A stretch of DNA of 64,000 bases from JBAVQS01 sp049694275. GTDB lineage: Bacteria; Chloroflexota; Anaerolineae; UBA4142; SHND01. The notes beneath the pieces were generated by a model that saw only the letters and a program-made list of their open reading frames with translations, did not search any database and had not been told where the DNA came from. This document shows positions 61,371 through 64,000 of this stretch, piece after piece. Made by a program: the position numbers and the translations under genes. The stretch's first letter is position 1, and each line of letters opens with the position of its first letter. Location: assembly GCA_049694275.1 (NCBI GenBank), contig JBAVQS010000145.1, positions 62,001 to 126,000 on the forward strand, read 5' to 3'.

Positions 61371-61453
61371 TGCTCAATGCTTATTGGCATTATACACCGA
61401 ATACCCTCTCGCGGTAAATGGGCTAGATGTGGGTATTTAGCGGTGTGGATGGA

Positions 61454-61482
61454 TTGACTTGGAGGGGGCTCGGCGGTAGAAT
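61454..61482 (+). promoter_or_regulatory. Consensus-like promoter of the epimerase gene
   Basis: TTGACT (61454-61459), 17 nt, TAGAAT (61477-61482) in the context GCGGTAGAATCGC. The start site would be near 61489. Confidence 0.65.
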
Positions 61483-61517
61483 CGCAGGCAGTTAACCCAG
61501 TCAAAACGGATAAGATA

Positions 61518-62513
61518 TTGGACCTTGCCGAAAAAACAGTCCTGATTACAGGCGCCAATGGGTTTATCGGTTCGCACCTGGTCGAGCGCCTGGCCAATCA
61601 AAAAGGGGCTCGGGTTCGTGGGTTAGTGCGTCAATCCTTCCCGGTTCCTCATCTTACCCATGTCGAATACTGCACGGGAGATGTAACAGACCCGGCGGCC
61701 GTTCAACGCGCCGCGCAAGGGTGCGATGTCATTATCCATACCGCCGCGCTCCAGCCCTTTCGGCCGCTCCCCTCCCGCGCCCGGTTCGACGCCGTCAACG
61801 TCGGCGGGACCCGGAATCTGCTCGATGCATTCAGCCCCGGCGGGCCGGGACGCTTTCTCTTGCTCAGCACGATCAATGTACATGGCCTGCCTCCGCCGGC
61901 AGGCGCCAACGCTGAATCCCCCCTCATCTATTCGGGGGATCGATACTCGGATACCAAAGCCGACGGAGAACGTGCTGCATGGACGCTGGCTCACGACCGC
62001 GACATCCCATTGACCGTGATTCGGCCCGCCTGCACATTTGGCCCCGGCTCGACGGCATGGACGCTCCAACCGATCGAGCGCCTGCGCCGCGGCCGGCCGG
62101 TGTTGATCGGGGACGGACGCGGTTTATGTAATCCCGTCTATATCGACAATCTCGTCGACCTCGTCATCGCGGCGCTCGAAAATGATACAGCGGTCGGACA
62201 GGCTTTTATCGGGAGCGATGGAGTCGGAATCGAGTGGCGAGAGTTCTTCCAATATTACGCGCGCATGGTCAAGCGTCCGGTCCGCTCCATCCCCTCTCCG
62301 GTCGCGCGTCTGGCCGGCGTGGGTTCCGCTCTGATCGAAAAGATCACGGGGCAGCCCGGGCCACTGGCGCGACCGAGCGTCGCGTTCTACACGCATCACG
62401 TGCGCTTCGACACATCCAAGAATATGCGCCTGCTCGGTTACACCCCCCGCGTCTCTTTTCAAGAAGGGATGCGCCGCACGGAGGAGTGGCTGCGGGAAAA
62501 GCAAATCATCTGA
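61518..62513 (+). CDS. NAD-dependent epimerase/dehydratase (extended SDR)
   Basis: A 331-residue extended short-chain dehydrogenase. The NAD-binding motif T-G-A-N-G-F-I-G is at 11-18. The catalytic Y-S-D-T-K (YxxxK) and the upstream L-L-S-T-I-N-V-H (Ser) complete the site. The substrate domain resembles sterol/sugar-nucleotide epimerases (GalE/3-beta-HSD-like). The TTG at 61518 is the only start codon that keeps the complete first strand. The product cannot be named from sequence. It stands alone. Confidence 0.82.
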   Translation: MDLAEKTVLITGANGFIGSHLVERLANQKGARVRGLVRQSFPVPHLTHVEYCTGDVTDPAAVQRAAQGCDVIIHTAALQPFRPLPSRARFDAVNVGGTRNLLDAFSPGGPGRFLLLSTINVHGLPPPAGANAESPLIYSGDRYSDTKADGERAAWTLAHDRDIPLTVIRPACTFGPGSTAWTLQPIERLRRGRPVLIGDGRGLCNPVYIDNLVDLVIAALENDTAVGQAFIGSDGVGIEWREFFQYYARMVKRPVRSIPSPVARLAGVGSALIEKITGQPGPLARPSVAFYTHHVRFDTSKNMRLLGYTPRVSFQEGMRRTEEWLREKQII

Positions 62514-62845
62514 GACTTGCAATCATTCGACCACAGGATTCAAAATCCCACAGGCTGAACAAAGCGGCCCTAGGATTCGAAATCCCAGGCTGAATCCACA
62601 GGACGGCCTATGAGCCGCAAAGCGCGGCTCGCTAAAAAAGGGGGCCGGCCGCCCCGCCATTTTTTCCGTAAGCCCCTCCCCTTTTTTTGCGGGCGATTTC
62701 GAATCGCTCTCGTCCAGGCCGAACAAGCCTAGACCCGCCCTTTAAGGGAGTCGCTCTGCTCCAAAAAAATCGCGGCGGCCAGCGGCGATGCCGCCGGCAC
62801 CCTCCGGCTGGCTTTCCAGAGTCCCCGAGTCCAAAGGCACAGAGT
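62514..62845. other. Intergenic region with two near-identical short repeats and hairpins
   Basis: A 332-bp gap between convergent genes. Two copies of an AGGATTC-A/G-AAATCCCA-GGCTGAA unit (near 62536 and 62572) each carry a palindromic GGATTnnAAATCC core. A hairpin with arms GAGCCGC/GCGGCTC (62612-62630) follows, then A-rich and G/C-rich tracts including GGCCGGCCGCC. No gene or RNA was recognised. Confidence 0.5.
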
Positions 62846-64000
62846 TCAGAAGCGGGCTAGAGACGCCGCCACCCGAAACCCTAGACTGTTGTCCAAGTTG
62901 CCCGGGTCGCTGTTGCCCCGGAGCGCACAGCGGGCGCCGTACTGAAGGAAGTCGAAAGAACCACCACGCACCACGCGGTAAGAACCCACGTTTGGACCGG
63001 TTGGATTCTGCGCCGGCGAATTCTCGTAATAATCTTTCGCAAACCAATCCGCACACCACTCCCAGACGTTCCCCGCCATGTCCAGTGCGCCATAAGGACT
63101 CACACCCTTTGGATAACTCCCAACCAGCGTGGTATCCCTTTTGCGACCCTCAGCAGAGTTCAGCAAATTCTGGTCAAAGGTATTGCCCCAGGGATAGATG
63201 CGCCCATCCGTGCCCCGCGCCGCTTTCTCCCACTCTGCCTCAGTCGACAACCGCACAGCGCGCCCCGTCACCTGGCTCGCCCATTTGCAGAATGCAACCA
63301 CATCATCCCAACTCACATTTACTACGGGATGATTCGCTTTATGCTGCGCATCACCTACCGCCACCTTGTGCCCGGTCGCTTGGACAAAAGCGGCGAACTG
63401 GGCCACCGTCACCGGATATTTGCCAATCAGATACTCATCCAGGTACACCTTATGCTGCGGCTTTTCATCGGAGGAAACTTGCATGTCAGCTTTGCTACCC
63501 ATCAGGAATTCGCCTGCCGGCACACGCACGAGCTCAAGCGTAACGCCCCGCGCAAGCTCCAGCATAAGACTGATAGGTGGGACCGGTTGGGTCACCACCA
63601 CCGGCGCAGGGATGGGCCGTTGGACTGGCGGCGGCGGCCGTTGCGCCGGCAGCGGGGTCTGCTGTGTCGCCGGCATCTGCAGCGCGGCGCGCAGGTCGCT
63701 CGCCTGCTGCCAGCGCCGCGTGATGTCCGTCTCCATCGCCTGCAGGATCACGCTTTCAACCTGCGGCGAGAGAGTCGGGACAATTTGACGCGGCGGCGTA
63801 AGCGTCACCACATTCACCAACCGCAATGTCGATTCGGGTGGGACCTGGTCGGTCAACGCCGCATACAGGGTCGCACCCAGCGCATAGATGTCCGAACGCG
63901 GGTCTGTATGCTGCGCATACTGCTCCGGCGGCGCATAACCCGGCGTCCCCGCACCGCGTGCGCCGGTCAGGGTATTCATGCCCAGACTGGACATCTTGGC
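62846..64000 (-). CDS. Ser/Thr protein kinase fused to an FGE-sulfatase (formylglycine-generating-type) domain, 5' part beyond window
   Basis: The frame continues off the right edge; 384 codons are visible. The first residues are a kinase C-lobe: G-T-P-G-Y-A-P-P-E-Q-Y (activation-segment end, subdomain VIII) and S-D-I-Y-A-L-G-A-T-L-Y (subdomain IX). A Pro/Gln/Val-rich linker is followed by a complete FGE-sulfatase domain (about 155-382). That domain carries M-V/L-x-V-P-A-G-E-F-L-M-G, Y-P-V-T-V-A-Q-F, R-L-S-T-E-A-E-W-E-K-A-A-R-G and D-M-A-G-N-V-W-E-W. Most such fusions use the domain for binding rather than formylglycine formation. Confidence 0.9.
   Translation of the reverse strand, partial: AKMSSLGMNTLTGARGAGTPGYAPPEQYAQHTDPRSDIYALGATLYAALTDQVPPESTLRLVNVVTLTPPRQIVPTLSPQVESVILQAMETDITRRWQQASDLRAALQMPATQQTPLPAQRPPPPVQRPIPAPVVVTQPVPPISLMLELARGVTLELVRVPAGEFLMGSKADMQVSSDEKPQHKVYLDEYLIGKYPVTVAQFAAFVQATGHKVAVGDAQHKANHPVVNVSWDDVVAFCKWASQVTGRAVRLSTEAEWEKAARGTDGRIYPWGNTFDQNLLNSAEGRKRDTTLVGSYPKGVSPYGALDMAGNVWEWCADWFAKDYYENSPAQNPTGPNVGSYRVVRGGSFDFLQYGARCALRGNSDPGNLDNSLGFRVAASLARF

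Noticed and set aside
1..64000. CRISPR arrays, IS elements, prophage, rRNA
   Set aside because: No array-like direct repeats with spacers, no transposase or integrase frame and no rRNA sequence were seen.

Overview
The window is about 64 kb of GC-rich bacterial chromosome, nearly all coding. It has many signatures of the Chloroflexota (Anaerolineae-like): zinc-ribbon/cyclase/AAA/TPR signalling proteins, long TPR proteins with short Trp-rich repeats, a kinase fused to an FGE-type domain, an archaeal/fungal-type aspartate-semialdehyde dehydrogenase, and a CysRS with a T-P-Y-D-T-T-H-L-G-H-A signature. This placement is inferred from gene content and not from a marker tree. No phage, IS element, rRNA or CRISPR array was seen. 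Many genes have an extended -10 box (G-G-T-A-T/G-A-A-T-C-G) 6-9 nt before the start codon and no Shine-Dalgarno (SD) sequence, so leaderless transcripts appear common.

Left part (1-17.2 kb): a truncated membrane protein, a MacB/FtsX-like permease, an exported DUF5666-like protein and an OmpR/VicK-like two-component pair with a consensus promoter, all on the minus strand. On the plus strand follow a small exported protein and a signalling cluster. The cluster holds a class III cyclase fused to an AAA ATPase and TPRs, then two cNMP-binding patatin phospholipases flanking a GAF/HisKA_3 histidine kinase, then a TPR membrane protein.

Middle (17.2-40.6 kb): housekeeping genes. These are an RlmI-like methyltransferase, tilS, an AbiEii-like orphan, ffh-rpsP-khpA-rimM, dprA, a nucleotidyltransferase, a mannose-1-phosphate guanylyltransferase, cysS, secA, prs, two cyclophilins, a histidine phosphatase, meaB with a B12-binding mutase subunit, an AAA ATPase, clpX-clpP-tig, and divergent tRNA-Leu(UAG) and tRNA-Val(GAC) genes.

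Right part (40.9-64 kb): a T-box leader controls lysC-asd. Then come an ADP-ribosyltransferase-like protein, a thrS lacking the TGS domain, a small protein plus HNH nuclease pair, a frameshifted lipoprotein, and infC-rpmI-rplT. The infC gene has no ATG/GTG/TTG at its homology-defined start and appears to begin with AUC. After these lie a SpoU methyltransferase, comEA and a Ca2+/H+ antiporter.

The most unusual locus is 51.6-54.8 kb: two overlapping genes of branched-chain polyamine synthesis. One is a free BpsA; the other is a BpsA domain fused to a complete S-adenosylmethionine decarboxylase (SpeD). A DJ-1-like gene and PolX lie directly upstream. The window closes with a MoxR ATPase, a TPR/Trp-repeat membrane protein, a response regulator with a degenerate GGDEF domain, an NAD-dependent epimerase and the 3' part of a Ser/Thr kinase-FGE fusion cut by the window edge.
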